From contig DATKZT010000083.1 of NCBI GenBank assembly GCA_035527845.1, positions 1 through 64,000 of the forward strand: 64,000 nt of DNA, given 5' to 3'. Of the stretch, positions 51,289 to 61,324 are shown in pieces. The notes under the pieces are model-generated. The model did no database searches. It was given only the letters and a program-made list of their open reading frames with translations, and was not told the origin of the DNA. The stretch's first letter is position 1. Every line of letters starts with the position of its first letter. A program made the translations under genes and the position numbers. Origin of the DNA: JAUWKC01 sp035527845. Lineage in GTDB: Bacteria > Planctomycetota > Phycisphaerae > Sedimentisphaerales > Anaerobacaceae.

Positions 51289-53739
51289 ATGAAATCAGAA
51301 TCGAGAATCAGAGACTACAGCAGGATTTTAGCTGTCGGCCTGGTATTTTGCTTAATTTGTGTGGGGTTTTGTTTGGTTGCAGATGCGGGGGACTGGCCTC
51401 ACTGGCGGGGGCCTGATTACAACGGCATATCCGACGAGACGGGCTGGACTGCGGATTGGCCTGAAGGCGGGCCGACAATATTGTGGAAGGCCTCGATTGG
51501 GATAGGTTTTTCTTCGGTTGCGGTCAGCGAGGGCCGAGCGTACGCGATGGGAAACGTCAGCGACACCGATATTGTTTACTGCTTTGACGCCGAGACGGGC
51601 GAAGAGATATGGAGGCACAGCTATTCGCAGCGGCTGGACCCGAAATACTACGAGGGCGGGACGCTGGCGAGCCCGACGGTTGCCGACGGCCGCGTCTATA
51701 CCATCAGTAAGGACGGAAAGGCGTTCTGTCTCGATGCGAAAACGGGCAGGCCGATATGGTCGAAGGATTTGCTGAAAGACTTCGAGATAAAACGCACCGA
51801 ATGGGGCTGTGCAGGTTCGCCCTATGTAACCGACCAAATGGTCATCTACAACCTGGGCTCGGGCGGTCTTGCGCTCAATAACCAGGACGGCGCCATTATA
51901 TGGCAAAATGGAGGCGGCCCCGGCGGCTACGCTACCTGCGTACCCTTCACCACCGCAGACCAAAAATGTATCGCCTTGTTCGGGTTCCGGGAGGTCTTGG
52001 GATTGGTCGCCGACACGGGAAGAGAGCTGTGGAGGCACACGTGGAAAACCAGGTATGATGTTCACGCAGCCGACCCCATTATCGTATCCGACGACACGAT
52101 ATTCATTTCCTCCGGCTACGGCAACGGCTGTGCACTGTTGAAAATACAGATGCAGGGCGCCCAAGGCACTGTCACCGAGCTGTGGCGAAACAACAACATG
52201 TGCAATAAGATGAATGGGTCGGTGCTTTGGGAGGGGTATATCTACGGCGTCGATGAAGGTGGCGATCTGCGGTGCCTGAACCTGCGGACGGGAGACCTTA
52301 TTTGGAAGCAGGGCGGTTTCGGTCAGGGCAGCCTGATGGCAGCCGACGGCAAGCTGATAGTCATGGGCGAGAAGGGCAATCTCGTGATTGCCGAGGCTTC
52401 GCCTGAAGGATACAAGGTTCTCTCCAGCGCCAATATTCTCACGGGCAAATGCTGGACGGTTCCTGTGCTGGCCAACGGCCGGATTTATACACGCAACGCT
52501 GCCGATGACATGGTCTGTGTTGACGTGCGCGGCAAGGAAGCCGCCAGCGCGGTTGCCTCCGACTGTGACTGGCCGCAGTTTCGCGGGCCCAACAGAGACG
52601 GTAAATCAGATGAGACGGGGCTGCTGAAAAAATGGCCCGAAGGCGGACCAAAAATGCTGTGGTCGGCCGATGGGCTCGGGGGCGGTTTTTCTTCGGGGGC
52701 GGTGGTTGACGGCATGATTTATACAACCGGCCTGGCAGCGGATAAACAGGGAATGGTTTCTGCCTTCGACCTCGACGGCAACCTCAAGTGGAAGAAATCA
52801 TACGGGCCCGAATGGAGCGGCTCTCACGACGGGGCCCGCACCACGCCGACGGTTGACGGCGACCGGTTCTATGTTATGAGCGGCTACGGTAACCTTGTCT
52901 GCTTCGACGCCAAAACCGGCGACATCAACTGGCAGGTCGATACACTGAAAGAGTTCAAGGGCAAGAACATCCAGTGGGGAATCTCCGAATCGGTTTTAGT
53001 CGACGGCGAGAAGGTCATCTGCACGCCGGGCGGCGAGGACGCCACCCTCGTGGCGCTCGATAAGATGACGGGCGAAACCATCTGGACCAGCAAGGGTCTC
53101 AGCGAGGCCAGCGCCTACTGCTGCCCCGTGATTTTCGATGTGGGCGGCAATCGTGTTCTGATAACGATGATCGCCAAGTCTATCGTGGCGCTCGATCCGG
53201 AAACGGGAAAACTTCACTGGCAAATTCCACACGAGACGAGCTACGACATTTCGGCGGTTACGCCTGTCTATGACAACGGTCATCTTTATGTCACCAACGG
53301 CTACGGCAAGGGCGGCATGATGCTGGATCTGTCCGAGGGCGGGACCAAATACACCCAAAAGTGGACCGACAAGAACCTCGATTGTCACCACGGCGGGGTA
53401 ATTCTTATCGACGGTGATATTCACGGCTCCAACCACAAGGGACAGGGTGCTAATAAGGAAAGTTGGATTTGTCTGGAACTGGCCACCGGCAAGATGAAGT
53501 ACTTCGGCAAGCTGGTCGGCAAGGGCAACGGGATTTATGTCGATGGGATGTTGTACTGTTACGGCGAGAATGGGAAGGTCGGGCTTGTTAAGATTACACC
53601 CGGCGGCTATGAGATGGTCAGCTCCTTCGATGTTACCATGGGCAAGGACGAGCACTGGGCGCATCCGGCGATTTCGAACGGTACTCTTTACATCCGCCAC
53701 GGGGACGTCCTGATGGCTTACGACATCAAAGCCCCCTGA
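51289..53739 (+). CDS. Secreted double PQQ-like beta-propeller protein
   Basis: The 816-residue product has a signal peptide (ILAVGLVFCLICVGFCLVADAG) and two consecutive propellers, each opening with the same entry motif: DWPHWRGPDYNGISDETGW (about 34) and DWPQFRGPNRDGKSDETGL (about 425). Blades such as DIVYCFDAETGEEIWRHSY follow. This is the typical planctomycete PQQ-binding-like protein, probably arisen by internal duplication. ATG 51289 has GGAG upstream and gives the clean signal peptide. It is a lone gene between the DGC operon and the sensor kinase. Confidence 0.9.
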   Translation: MKSESRIRDYSRILAVGLVFCLICVGFCLVADAGDWPHWRGPDYNGISDETGWTADWPEGGPTILWKASIGIGFSSVAVSEGRAYAMGNVSDTDIVYCFDAETGEEIWRHSYSQRLDPKYYEGGTLASPTVADGRVYTISKDGKAFCLDAKTGRPIWSKDLLKDFEIKRTEWGCAGSPYVTDQMVIYNLGSGGLALNNQDGAIIWQNGGGPGGYATCVPFTTADQKCIALFGFREVLGLVADTGRELWRHTWKTRYDVHAADPIIVSDDTIFISSGYGNGCALLKIQMQGAQGTVTELWRNNNMCNKMNGSVLWEGYIYGVDEGGDLRCLNLRTGDLIWKQGGFGQGSLMAADGKLIVMGEKGNLVIAEASPEGYKVLSSANILTGKCWTVPVLANGRIYTRNAADDMVCVDVRGKEAASAVASDCDWPQFRGPNRDGKSDETGLLKKWPEGGPKMLWSADGLGGGFSSGAVVDGMIYTTGLAADKQGMVSAFDLDGNLKWKKSYGPEWSGSHDGARTTPTVDGDRFYVMSGYGNLVCFDAKTGDINWQVDTLKEFKGKNIQWGISESVLVDGEKVICTPGGEDATLVALDKMTGETIWTSKGLSEASAYCCPVIFDVGGNRVLITMIAKSIVALDPETGKLHWQIPHETSYDISAVTPVYDNGHLYVTNGYGKGGMMLDLSEGGTKYTQKWTDKNLDCHHGGVILIDGDIHGSNHKGQGANKESWICLELATGKMKYFGKLVGKGNGIYVDGMLYCYGENGKVGLVKITPGGYEMVSSFDVTMGKDEHWAHPAISNGTLYIRHGDVLMAYDIKAP

Positions 53740-53863
53740 AGCCGCAGCCATACAACCCGTCTCGCTGTACTTCTTCTCGACGCCCAATTGTCACATACCC
53801 TGCGGGGCGCTGCGCGGGATAAACCCTCGGTAGTATCCTGCCGCTGCACGGGCACAATCTGCT

Positions 53864-53892
53864 TGACCTCCGGACCGTGGATGTGTTATACT
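53864..53892 (+). promoter_or_regulatory. Sigma-70-type promoter of the sensor kinase
   Basis: TTGACC (53864-53869), 17-bp spacer, TTATAC (53887-53892). It ends about 105 bp before the kinase start and faces it, leaving a leader of roughly 100 nt. Confidence 0.65.
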
Positions 53893-53997
53893 GCTTGGTC
53901 ATTCACAAACATGAAAATTGCGTCGAGTGGGGGCATTTATTTAAATAAATGACTCATACACGTAAAACCCGGCCACCCGCAATGGGAGGTGGATAAC

Positions 53998-56900
53998 ATG
54001 GCAGCAATCGTAAGAAAAAGCGGCATCGAAGTCATTGGCGACGTCCCATGGGGAACCCACCTCTGTCAGTTCTACAAAACAAAAGAGGATTTGATCGATA
54101 TTCTGGTGCCCTATTTCAAGGCCGGGCTCCGGAACAACGAGTTCTGCATGTGGGTGACATCAGAGCCTTTGAGCAGTGAAGAGGCCAGGAATGCCCTGGC
54201 TAAGGAAGTGAACAGCCTGGGTGAGTATGTCGCGAAGGGTCAGATCGAGATACTTGACTACACCCAGTGGTATACGAAGTCCGGCCGTTTCGACGCCCAA
54301 GAGGTTTTGCAGGGCTGGGCCAAGAAGGAAAAGCAGGCCCTGGCCAGTGGATTCGACGGCCTTCGCCTCACGGGAAATACCTTCTGGCTGGGGCAAAAAG
54401 ACTGGAAGGATTTCGCCGATTATGAAGCAGAAATAAACAGGGTCATAGGCGACTACCGAATGCTGGCAATCTGCACCTATTCGCTTGATAAGTGTACAGC
54501 TTCAGAGATTATCGATGTGGTGGGCAACCACGAATTTGCACTTATTCGGCGGGAACGCAAATGGGAGATAATTGAAAGCATCAAACACAGAGAGACGCTG
54601 GCAGCGCTGGGGGAGAGCGAGAACAAGTACAGAACACTGCTCAAGAATGTCCCCCAGAAGATATTCTATAAGGACTTGAACTCGGCATACGTTTTGTGCA
54701 ACGACAGCTTTGCAGAGGATTTGAAAATCACGCCCAAAGACATCAGGGGAAAGACGGATTATGACTTCTTCCCCAAGGAGTCTGCTGAAAAACATAAAGC
54801 AGATGATAAGAGAATTATGGAATCCGGGAACGCGGAGGAGATAGAAGAGCAATATCTCAAGGACGGAAAAGACATAGCCGTCCACACATTCAAAGCCCCG
54901 GTAAAGGATGAACAGGGCAATACCATAGGCATATTTGGCATCTCCTGGGACATTACCGAGCACAAGCACGCCGAGCAGGCCCTGCGGGAGTCCCAGAAGC
55001 ACCTCAGCACCAGGAACCGCATTGCAGAAGTCTTCCTCACCACACGCGACGATGAGATGTACGCAGAAGTGCTGCAAGTAATTCTGGAGGCCATGCAAAG
55101 CAGGTACGGGATCTTTGGATATATAGACGAGGATGAAACCCTGATTATCCCTTCTATGACCAGAGACATCTGGGAACAGTGCCAGGTCCCCGACAAGACG
55201 ATAGTGTATCCCCGCGAAAAATGGGGCGGCATCTGGGGCCGGGCGCTAAAAGAGAAAAGAACCCTTTATGCCAATGAAGGCTTACACGTGCCTGATGGTC
55301 ATGTGCCTATCACAAGGGTTCTGGTCGTCCCGATTCTGTACGGCCAACAGCTTATCGGGCTGCTCGAAGTCGCCAACAAGCCCAGCGATTACGCCGAGAA
55401 AGACCGACGGTTCCTCGAAGACGTCGCCGCCCACATAGCCCCCATCCTCAATGCCAGATTGGAAAGAGATAAGCAGCAGAGACAACGCAGACAGGCAGAA
55501 GAAGCTCTCAGACGAAGTGAAGAACGATATTCGCTGGCCCAGCGGGCAGCCAGCATCGGCAGTTGGGACTGGGACATTCTCACCGGCAAGCTGACATGGT
55601 CTGAGCAGATAGAACCGATGTTCGGCTTTGGCCGAGGCCAATTCGCCGCAACTTATGAGGCATTTCTCGAATGCGTACATCCTGATGACCGCCGGCACGT
55701 TGTTGATTCGGTGAACGCTTGTGTCGAACAAAGCAGGGATTACGCCATTGAGCACCGTATAGTCTGGCCGGACGGCACAGTGCGATGGGTCTCCGAAAAA
55801 GGCGACGTCATCCGCAACGAGACCGGAAACGCAATTCGTATGCTGGGCGTGGTCCAGGACATAACCGAGAGAAAAACCGCCGAGCAGCGGCTCCTGCTCG
55901 GCAGCAGTATTCTCGAAACAATCAACCAAAAAGAAAAAGGCCAGGACATAATCCGCAGGATTCTCGAACTTCTTAAGGAATACACGCATCTTGATGCTGT
56001 CGGAATTCGGCTTCGCGACGGAGACGACTATCCCTACTACGAAGTAAACGGTTTCTCCGAAGACTTCGTAAACCGTGAAAACTATTTGTGCGCCCGAGAT
56101 GAGTCCGGCGGGAAAGCCCGCGATTTACGGGGCCGGCCCGTCCTCGAGTGCATGTGCGGAAACGTCATATTAGGCCGTACCGACCCGGACGCCCCGTTCT
56201 TTACTGAAGGCGGCAGCTTCTGGACAAACAGCACCACCCAACTGCTTGCCTCAACCTCCGACAAAGAGCGAATGACACACACCCGAAACCACTGCAACCG
56301 CGCCGGGTACGAATCGGTGGCGCTTATCCCACTGCGCTCCGGCCCACAAATCGTCGGCCTGCTCCAGCTAAATGACCACCAACGAGGATGTTTCAACGCT
56401 GAGACGATACGCTTCTTCGAGGGAATGGGCGACAGCATCGGGATAGCCCTGGCCAGAATCAAGGCAGACGAGCAGATAGAAAGCCTCGCAAGATTTCCAT
56501 CTGAGAGTCCATCTTCAATCGTCCGCGTGGCGGCAGACGGCGCCATCCTCTATGCCAACGGCCCCGGAGACGCCCTGCTGCACGAATGGGGCTGCAACGT
56601 AGGCCAGCGCGTCCCGAAACACTGGCACCAATACGTCTCGCGCATACTCGGCCACGGCGACAGCGAAGAGCTTGAAACCACGTGCGGCGACAGAATACTC
56701 TCCGTTTTGATCGCCCCGGTGGTTGACGCCGGTTACGTCAACCTGTATGGTATTGATATTACAGAACGTAAACAGGCAGAAGAAGACCTCCGGCAGTACC
56801 GTCAGCACCTCGAAGAGCTGGTCAAGGAGCGCACCGCCGAGCTGCAGGAAACAAACCAGAAATTACGCCGGGAAGTCGAACAGCGAAAAGAACTCGAAAG

Positions 56901-57528
56901 ACAATTGCTGGATATCAGCGAAAGGGAAAAAAGGCTGATTGGGCAGGAGTTGCATGACAGTATAGGCCAGCAACTCACGGGGATTGCATTTATGACCAAA
57001 GTCCTCCAACAAAAGCTCGTCAGCCGACTGCCCGAAGAGGCCGGCGGCGCGGCCGAAATATCAGAACTTGTTAATGAAGCCATGAGTCAGACACGCGTTC
57101 TCGCCAAAGGACTTCATCCGGTAGATTTGGATGCGGAAAGCCTCATGTCAGCCCTGCACGGACTCGCATCAACCACCGAGCATCTTTTCGGCGTCAATTG
57201 CAGCTTCAGATGCGATAAGCCCGTCTCCGTGGCTGATACCACGGTCGCGGTAAACCTTTATCGCATCGCTCAGGAAGCTGTCACCAACGCCGTCAAGCAC
57301 GGAAAGGCACAAAACATTCGAATAGGCCTTGCCTCCCATGGCGGGCAATCCACCCTGACCGTAAACAACGACGGTCTGGACTTCGAGCCCGTCCCTCAAA
57401 AAGGCGCAGGTATGGGCCTCAACATCATGCACTACCGCGCCGAAATCATCAACGGCTCACTCGATATTCGTAAAGGCGCCTCCGGCGGCACACAGGTAAC
57501 CTGCACCTTTCCAAACGACCAAAACTGA
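53998..57528 (+). CDS. MEDS/PAS/GAF multi-sensor histidine kinase (NarL-system type)
   Basis: The 1176-residue, soluble kinase has a MEDS domain (about 1-190; GTHLCQFYKTKEDLIDILVPYF), PAS (about 200-325), GAF (about 335-500), PAS (about 510-625), GAF (about 635-820) and PAS (about 825-920). A coiled coil leads to a HisKA_3 dimerisation domain with phospho-acceptor H986 in GQELHDSIGQQL, and an HATPase domain with NAVKHG and GAGMGLNIM. ATG 53998 has GGAGG 9 bases upstream. No TM helix is seen, so signals are probably cytoplasmic or redox/ligand cues. The NarL-type regulator 19 bp downstream is the evident partner. Confidence 0.95.
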   Translation: MAAIVRKSGIEVIGDVPWGTHLCQFYKTKEDLIDILVPYFKAGLRNNEFCMWVTSEPLSSEEARNALAKEVNSLGEYVAKGQIEILDYTQWYTKSGRFDAQEVLQGWAKKEKQALASGFDGLRLTGNTFWLGQKDWKDFADYEAEINRVIGDYRMLAICTYSLDKCTASEIIDVVGNHEFALIRRERKWEIIESIKHRETLAALGESENKYRTLLKNVPQKIFYKDLNSAYVLCNDSFAEDLKITPKDIRGKTDYDFFPKESAEKHKADDKRIMESGNAEEIEEQYLKDGKDIAVHTFKAPVKDEQGNTIGIFGISWDITEHKHAEQALRESQKHLSTRNRIAEVFLTTRDDEMYAEVLQVILEAMQSRYGIFGYIDEDETLIIPSMTRDIWEQCQVPDKTIVYPREKWGGIWGRALKEKRTLYANEGLHVPDGHVPITRVLVVPILYGQQLIGLLEVANKPSDYAEKDRRFLEDVAAHIAPILNARLERDKQQRQRRQAEEALRRSEERYSLAQRAASIGSWDWDILTGKLTWSEQIEPMFGFGRGQFAATYEAFLECVHPDDRRHVVDSVNACVEQSRDYAIEHRIVWPDGTVRWVSEKGDVIRNETGNAIRMLGVVQDITERKTAEQRLLLGSSILETINQKEKGQDIIRRILELLKEYTHLDAVGIRLRDGDDYPYYEVNGFSEDFVNRENYLCARDESGGKARDLRGRPVLECMCGNVILGRTDPDAPFFTEGGSFWTNSTTQLLASTSDKERMTHTRNHCNRAGYESVALIPLRSGPQIVGLLQLNDHQRGCFNAETIRFFEGMGDSIGIALARIKADEQIESLARFPSESPSSIVRVAADGAILYANGPGDALLHEWGCNVGQRVPKHWHQYVSRILGHGDSEELETTCGDRILSVLIAPVVDAGYVNLYGIDITERKQAEEDLRQYRQHLEELVKERTAELQETNQKLRREVEQRKELERQLLDISEREKRLIGQELHDSIGQQLTGIAFMTKVLQQKLVSRLPEEAGGAAEISELVNEAMSQTRVLAKGLHPVDLDAESLMSALHGLASTTEHLFGVNCSFRCDKPVSVADTTVAVNLYRIAQEAVTNAVKHGKAQNIRIGLASHGGQSTLTVNNDGLDFEPVPQKGAGMGLNIMHYRAEIINGSLDIRKGASGGTQVTCTFPNDQN

Positions 57529-57547
57529 TACGAGGCGAACGGACGCT

Positions 57548-58237
57548 ATGGCACAAAAAGAAATAAAAAAAGAGACAAACCAGCACAAGACCAGGATTCT
57601 CATCGTGGACGACCACCCGATCGTCCGCGAAGGATTAGCCAAGCTCATCGACCAGGAAAAGGACATGGCCGTCTGCGGACAGGCCGAGGATGCCCACCAG
57701 GCCATCAAAGCCATCAAAACCCTTAATCCCGACCTGGTCATTGTGGACATCTCTCTCAAAGAAACCAGCGGCATGGATCTCATTAAGGACATAAAGGCAC
57801 AACACACCAAACTGCCCGTTCTTACACTATCAATGCACGATGAGTCTTTGTATGCCGAGCGGGCCCTTCGCGCCGGCGCCCAGGGCTACATAATGAAGCA
57901 GGAAGCCCCCGAAAGGGTCGTCGCCGCAATTCGCACCGTCCTCGCCGGCAAGCTCTACATCAGCGACAAGGTAACATCAAGAATGGTGCACAAATTAGTC
58001 GGCAGCAAAACCGACCACGCCGCCGCCGGCGTCGATGCACTCAGCGACCGCGAATTGGAGGTCTTTCTGCTCATCGGCCAGGGCTTCGGAACCCGACAGA
58101 TTGCAGAAAAACTCTTCCTCAGCCCAAAAACCATTGAGACCTATCGTGCACACATCAAGGAGAAACTCGGCGTCGCTGATGCCACCGAGCTGCTCCAGTA
58201 CGCCATCCAATGGGTGAGCAGTCACGAAGACAAGTAG
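57548..58237 (+). CDS. NarL/FixJ-type response regulator
   Basis: The 229-residue protein has a receiver domain with the acidic pair D21-D22, phospho-acceptor D67 (LVIVDISL) and K117, and then a LuxR-type helix-turn-helix (about 160-225; LSDRELEVFLLIGQGFGTRQIAEKLFLSPKTIETYRAHI). It directly follows the HisKA_3 kinase gene, and this kinase class pairs with NarL-type regulators. Its receiver is close in sequence to the receiver-only protein at 59053, indicating a recent paralogue. Confidence 0.97.
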   Translation: MAQKEIKKETNQHKTRILIVDDHPIVREGLAKLIDQEKDMAVCGQAEDAHQAIKAIKTLNPDLVIVDISLKETSGMDLIKDIKAQHTKLPVLTLSMHDESLYAERALRAGAQGYIMKQEAPERVVAAIRTVLAGKLYISDKVTSRMVHKLVGSKTDHAAAGVDALSDRELEVFLLIGQGFGTRQIAEKLFLSPKTIETYRAHIKEKLGVADATELLQYAIQWVSSHEDK

Positions 58238-58827
58238 CCGCGGTACGGCCCCCCACGCAGCTGGCAGCGCACCAAAATAACCGGCCTCGACAAGCCCCAA
58301 TCGCCCTTACCCCACCCCTACCCTGTCGGCTCGGCCATAGGGGATTTCCCCATACCGAGCACAGCGATTACACCGATACAAGAAACAGTTTAGACCCCGA
58401 TTTACATAAACTCGCGAATCGCTAATATCAGTCTATACGCTGCAGACGCCGAGATGAAATTAATGCCGCTTGCTTGTAACGAGCTTGCGAACTTGTGAAA
58501 AATTCATCACCCTCCTCCCGGCCGGGTTTGACAGCTGCTACGGGGGGATTGCCAGACCCGGCCGAAAACGATTGACGCAGCATCCTCTGCTGAGATTATA
58601 AAATGAAGATTATTCAAAAAAACACCGAGCCAAAGGAAAAAAGAAGGAATTATAAGATTACGTCATCCTTCTCAATCCCTCCTCCTCCGAAGCCGGGTTT
58701 GACAGCCGCAATAGAACTGTGGCTGCCTTACCTGGCAGAAAACCAGCGCAGTACGATTAAGCTGCGACGAATATAGAATCTTGAGCGGACAGGTGGTTCG
58801 CTCCCCGATGTGGAAGGGATTCTGGAA
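58238..58827. other. Intergenic region upstream of csrA with hairpin and repeats
   Basis: No gene accepted. GCCGGGTTTGACAGC occurs at 58521-58535 and again at 58692-58706, each behind a CCTCCTCC tract. Around the first, GGCCGGGT (58520-58527) pairs with ACCCGGCC (58556-58563). TTGACG at 58572 with an A/T-rich box near 58595 is a weak promoter candidate. Just before the csrA start the leader contains GGAAGGG and GGAA, possible CsrA-binding GGA motifs. Confidence 0.45.
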
Positions 58828-59049
58828 ATGTTGGTGTTGACCAGGGGCAAGGATCGGTCAATTGTCATTGGCGAAAATGTTGAGCTGACAATAGTTGATA
58901 TTCGCGGTAATAGCGTCAGGCTCGGAATAACCGCCCCGAAATCCACACCCGTTCACCGTCGGGAGGTATACGATGCTATCCGCGGCCAAAACCTGCCGAA
59001 AAGCGATAGCTCTCTGTCCCAGGCTAAACAAAACAAATGCCGAGGATGA
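58828..59049 (+). CDS. csrA: Carbon storage regulator CsrA
   Basis: The 73-residue RNA-binding translational regulator begins with the canonical MLVLTRGKDRSIVIG and runs through VELTIVDIRGNSVRLGITAP to VHRREVYDAI; the early LTR and the VHRRE strand form the RNA-binding face. A short polar tail extends past the usual 60-65 residues. ATG 58828 gives the exact family N-terminus, and GGA motifs lie in the leader, consistent with autoregulation. It is followed 3 bp later by a receiver-only protein and so is embedded in a signalling cluster. Confidence 0.96.
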   Translation: MLVLTRGKDRSIVIGENVELTIVDIRGNSVRLGITAPKSTPVHRREVYDAIRGQNLPKSDSSLSQAKQNKCRG

Positions 59050-59052
59050 GTG

Positions 59053-59544
59053 ATGATTGAGCAGCAAGTACAGCTCCCCAACACCCAGAACAAAACCAGA
59101 ATCATGATTGTCGACGACCATCCCATTGTCCGTCGAGGCCTCGTGCTGCTTATTAACCAGGAAGCGGACCTGGCCGTAACGGCAGAGGCGGAGAACGCCG
59201 AACAGGCCCTCGACGGTATCGGAAAACAACATTTCGACCTGGCTATTGTGGACATCTCGCTCTCGGGCACAAACGGCGTCGAGCTCACCGAGACAATCAA
59301 GACCAAATACCCCAATCTTCCGGTATTGATACTCACCATGCACGACGAGGCCAGATACGCCCGAAGCGCATTTTGCGCAGGGGCCAGAGGCTATGTTACC
59401 AAACGCGATGCGGCCGAGACCATCGTTTCGGCAATACGTCTGGTGCGAAGCGGCAAAAACTACGTGAGTGACAATATGGCCAGGAAGCTTTCAGAAAGTA
59501 CCGTGCCGGCCTGCAAAACCGCAAAATCAGACGAAGCCGAGTGA
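59053..59544 (+). CDS. Receiver-only response regulator
   Basis: The 163-residue protein is a complete receiver (D21, D22, phospho-acceptor D67, K117), closely similar to the one at 57548. It lacks the LuxR-type DNA-binding domain and ends in a short acidic tail. GAGGA precedes ATG 59053 by 8 bases. It could act as a phosphate sink for the kinase at 53998 or control a partner protein; being in one unit with csrA hints at post-transcriptional control. It may simply be a truncated paralogue, but the frame is intact. Confidence 0.92.
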   Translation: MIEQQVQLPNTQNKTRIMIVDDHPIVRRGLVLLINQEADLAVTAEAENAEQALDGIGKQHFDLAIVDISLSGTNGVELTETIKTKYPNLPVLILTMHDEARYARSAFCAGARGYVTKRDAAETIVSAIRLVRSGKNYVSDNMARKLSESTVPACKTAKSDEAE

Positions 59545-59566
59545 CACCTCGGGGGGGCAATGCAAC

Positions 59567-60058
59567 ATGAAAATCAGCCTTGAAAAACCAAAACCCAAAG
59601 ACAGCAACCGTCATAGCAGAAACCATGATGCACACCGGACTATTGATGCAAGGGTCAGGATTCTGGTAATTCAAGGCCGCCCCGCCGCCCGTAATAAACT
59701 CAGTGAGGTCCTCGAGCGTCTGACCGACCTGGCGGTCTGCTACGAGACCGAGCAGCCCGCTCAGGCGGCGGAAATCATCGAGCAATCCAGCATTGATTTG
59801 GCGCTGGTTGATATCTCTCCGGCAAACAAGGCGGGCATCAAGCTTACCGAACACATCAGAATGAGATACCCGGAACTGCCGGTCTTGGTGGTTTCCACCC
59901 GTCGCCTGCCGCCCGGTCAAAGGGCACGCCCGTCAACAACTGCCATGGCGAATACCGTCGGTGCGCAAGACGTCGATTCAGTCGTTGATGCGATTCGGTA
60001 CAGCCAGTCTCTGTTACGGAGCGGAGTTTCCGGCTTCAGCGTTGTCTTGAGGATTTGA
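59567..60058 (+). CDS. Degenerate receiver-domain protein
   Basis: The 163-residue protein begins with a polar 25-residue leader, then a receiver-like fold (ARVRILVIQGRPAARNKLSEVL, IDLALVDISP, ELPVLVVSTRR). The acidic pair is replaced by Q36-G37 and the conserved Lys is not evident, although D82 aligns with the phospho-acceptor. Metal-dependent phosphorylation is therefore unlikely. A GGGGGG run precedes the ATG. It belongs to the NarL receiver lineage of its neighbours and probably works as a protein-interaction or pseudo-receiver module. Confidence 0.8.
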   Translation: MKISLEKPKPKDSNRHSRNHDAHRTIDARVRILVIQGRPAARNKLSEVLERLTDLAVCYETEQPAQAAEIIEQSSIDLALVDISPANKAGIKLTEHIRMRYPELPVLVVSTRRLPPGQRARPSTTAMANTVGAQDVDSVVDAIRYSQSLLRSGVSGFSVVLRI

Positions 60059-60070
60059 AGGAGCAAGAAA

Positions 60071-61324
60071 ATGATTAGGATGCGATATGCTGCCAGAAAA
60101 GTGGCGTTCATTTCTTCATTTCCGCCCCGACGGTGTGGAATTGCCACTTTCACCTCAGACTTGATTAAGAATCTGGCCCTGGCCGCAGGGCACCATCTCG
60201 ACCCAGTTGTGATCGCAATGCAGCCCCCGGCCGAGTTGACATACGACAACATCGTCAAACTCAGAATTCGCAAAGACGTCGCACATGATTATCCTGCCGC
60301 TGCCGACTATATAAATCGCAGTGATATTGACCTCGTGTCAGTTCAGCACGAGTTCGGCCTGTTCGGAGGCGAGGCCGGCTCATATCTGACCCTGCTGCTT
60401 GACAGGGTCAAAAAGCCAATAATAACCACGCTGCACACAGTTCTCGAAACCCCGTCGCCGGAGTATTTCGACTCAATGATCGACCTGTGCCGCGCTTCCA
60501 ACAAGCTAATCGTCATGAACAAACGCGGCATCGGGATGCTGCAAGATATCTACGGCGTGCCGGAACAAAAAATCGAGCTGATTCCACACGGCATACCGGA
60601 TTTGCCATTCGTCAACAGCAACGACTGCAAGCACAGCCTCGGCCTGGCCGGCAGAAAGACCATTCTTACTTTCGGCTTGTTGGGCAGAAACAAGGGAATT
60701 GAAGTCATGCTCAAAGCCCTGCCGAGAATCGTAGAGGCCGATCCGTCAGTCCTATACATAGTCCTCGGCGCCACGCATCCTGAAGTCCTGCGGCACGAGG
60801 GTCAGTCCTACAAGGTCAAGCTCGAAGAAATGGTCAGAGCCCTCAGATTGCACCAAAACGTTCTTTTCTATAATCGCTTCGTGGAAGATAAGGAGCTTTT
60901 CCAGTTCCTCTGCGCGACCGATGTTTATGTGACGCCGTATCTGCACAGAGAGCAGCTGACCAGCGGCACGTTGGCCTTTGCGGTGGGCACGGGCAAAGCG
61001 GTAGTCTCTACCCCTTATTGGGCCGCCGAGGAGCTGCTGGCACAGGGCCGGGGCAGACTAGTTCAATTCGGCGACTCAGAGAGTATGGCACAGGCCGTCG
61101 TTGAAATCCTTACTCGCAATACGTTGTTTTCTATCATGAGAAAACGGGCCTATGAATACGGCAGGTCCATGACCTGGCCGACGGTCGGACAATCCTACTG
61201 GAGACTTTTCGAGACGGTGACACGCGACGCCATTATACCGGCAGGAGCCGCTGCAATTGCTCCGGGTTGCAAGCTGCCTGATTACAGCAGCCGGCAGGCA
61301 TACCAGCCGGCCCCAGCCGTTTGA
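60071..61324 (+). CDS. GT4-type glycosyltransferase
   Basis: The 417-residue GT-B enzyme begins with the donor-side glycine region VAFISSFPPRRCGIATFTSDL and continues with VQHEFGLFGGEAGSYL, IELIPHGIPDL and FGLLGRNKGIEVMLKALPRI. It ends with the GT4 pocket HREQLTSGTLAFAVGTGKAVVSTPYWAAEELL. AAGGAG lies upstream of ATG 60071. It starts 12 bp after the degenerate receiver gene, so it is the probable output gene of this signalling operon. The sugar is unknown; trehalose-type or envelope polysaccharide synthesis are both possible. Confidence 0.9.
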   Translation: MIRMRYAARKVAFISSFPPRRCGIATFTSDLIKNLALAAGHHLDPVVIAMQPPAELTYDNIVKLRIRKDVAHDYPAAADYINRSDIDLVSVQHEFGLFGGEAGSYLTLLLDRVKKPIITTLHTVLETPSPEYFDSMIDLCRASNKLIVMNKRGIGMLQDIYGVPEQKIELIPHGIPDLPFVNSNDCKHSLGLAGRKTILTFGLLGRNKGIEVMLKALPRIVEADPSVLYIVLGATHPEVLRHEGQSYKVKLEEMVRALRLHQNVLFYNRFVEDKELFQFLCATDVYVTPYLHREQLTSGTLAFAVGTGKAVVSTPYWAAEELLAQGRGRLVQFGDSESMAQAVVEILTRNTLFSIMRKRAYEYGRSMTWPTVGQSYWRLFETVTRDAIIPAGAAAIAPGCKLPDYSSRQAYQPAPAV

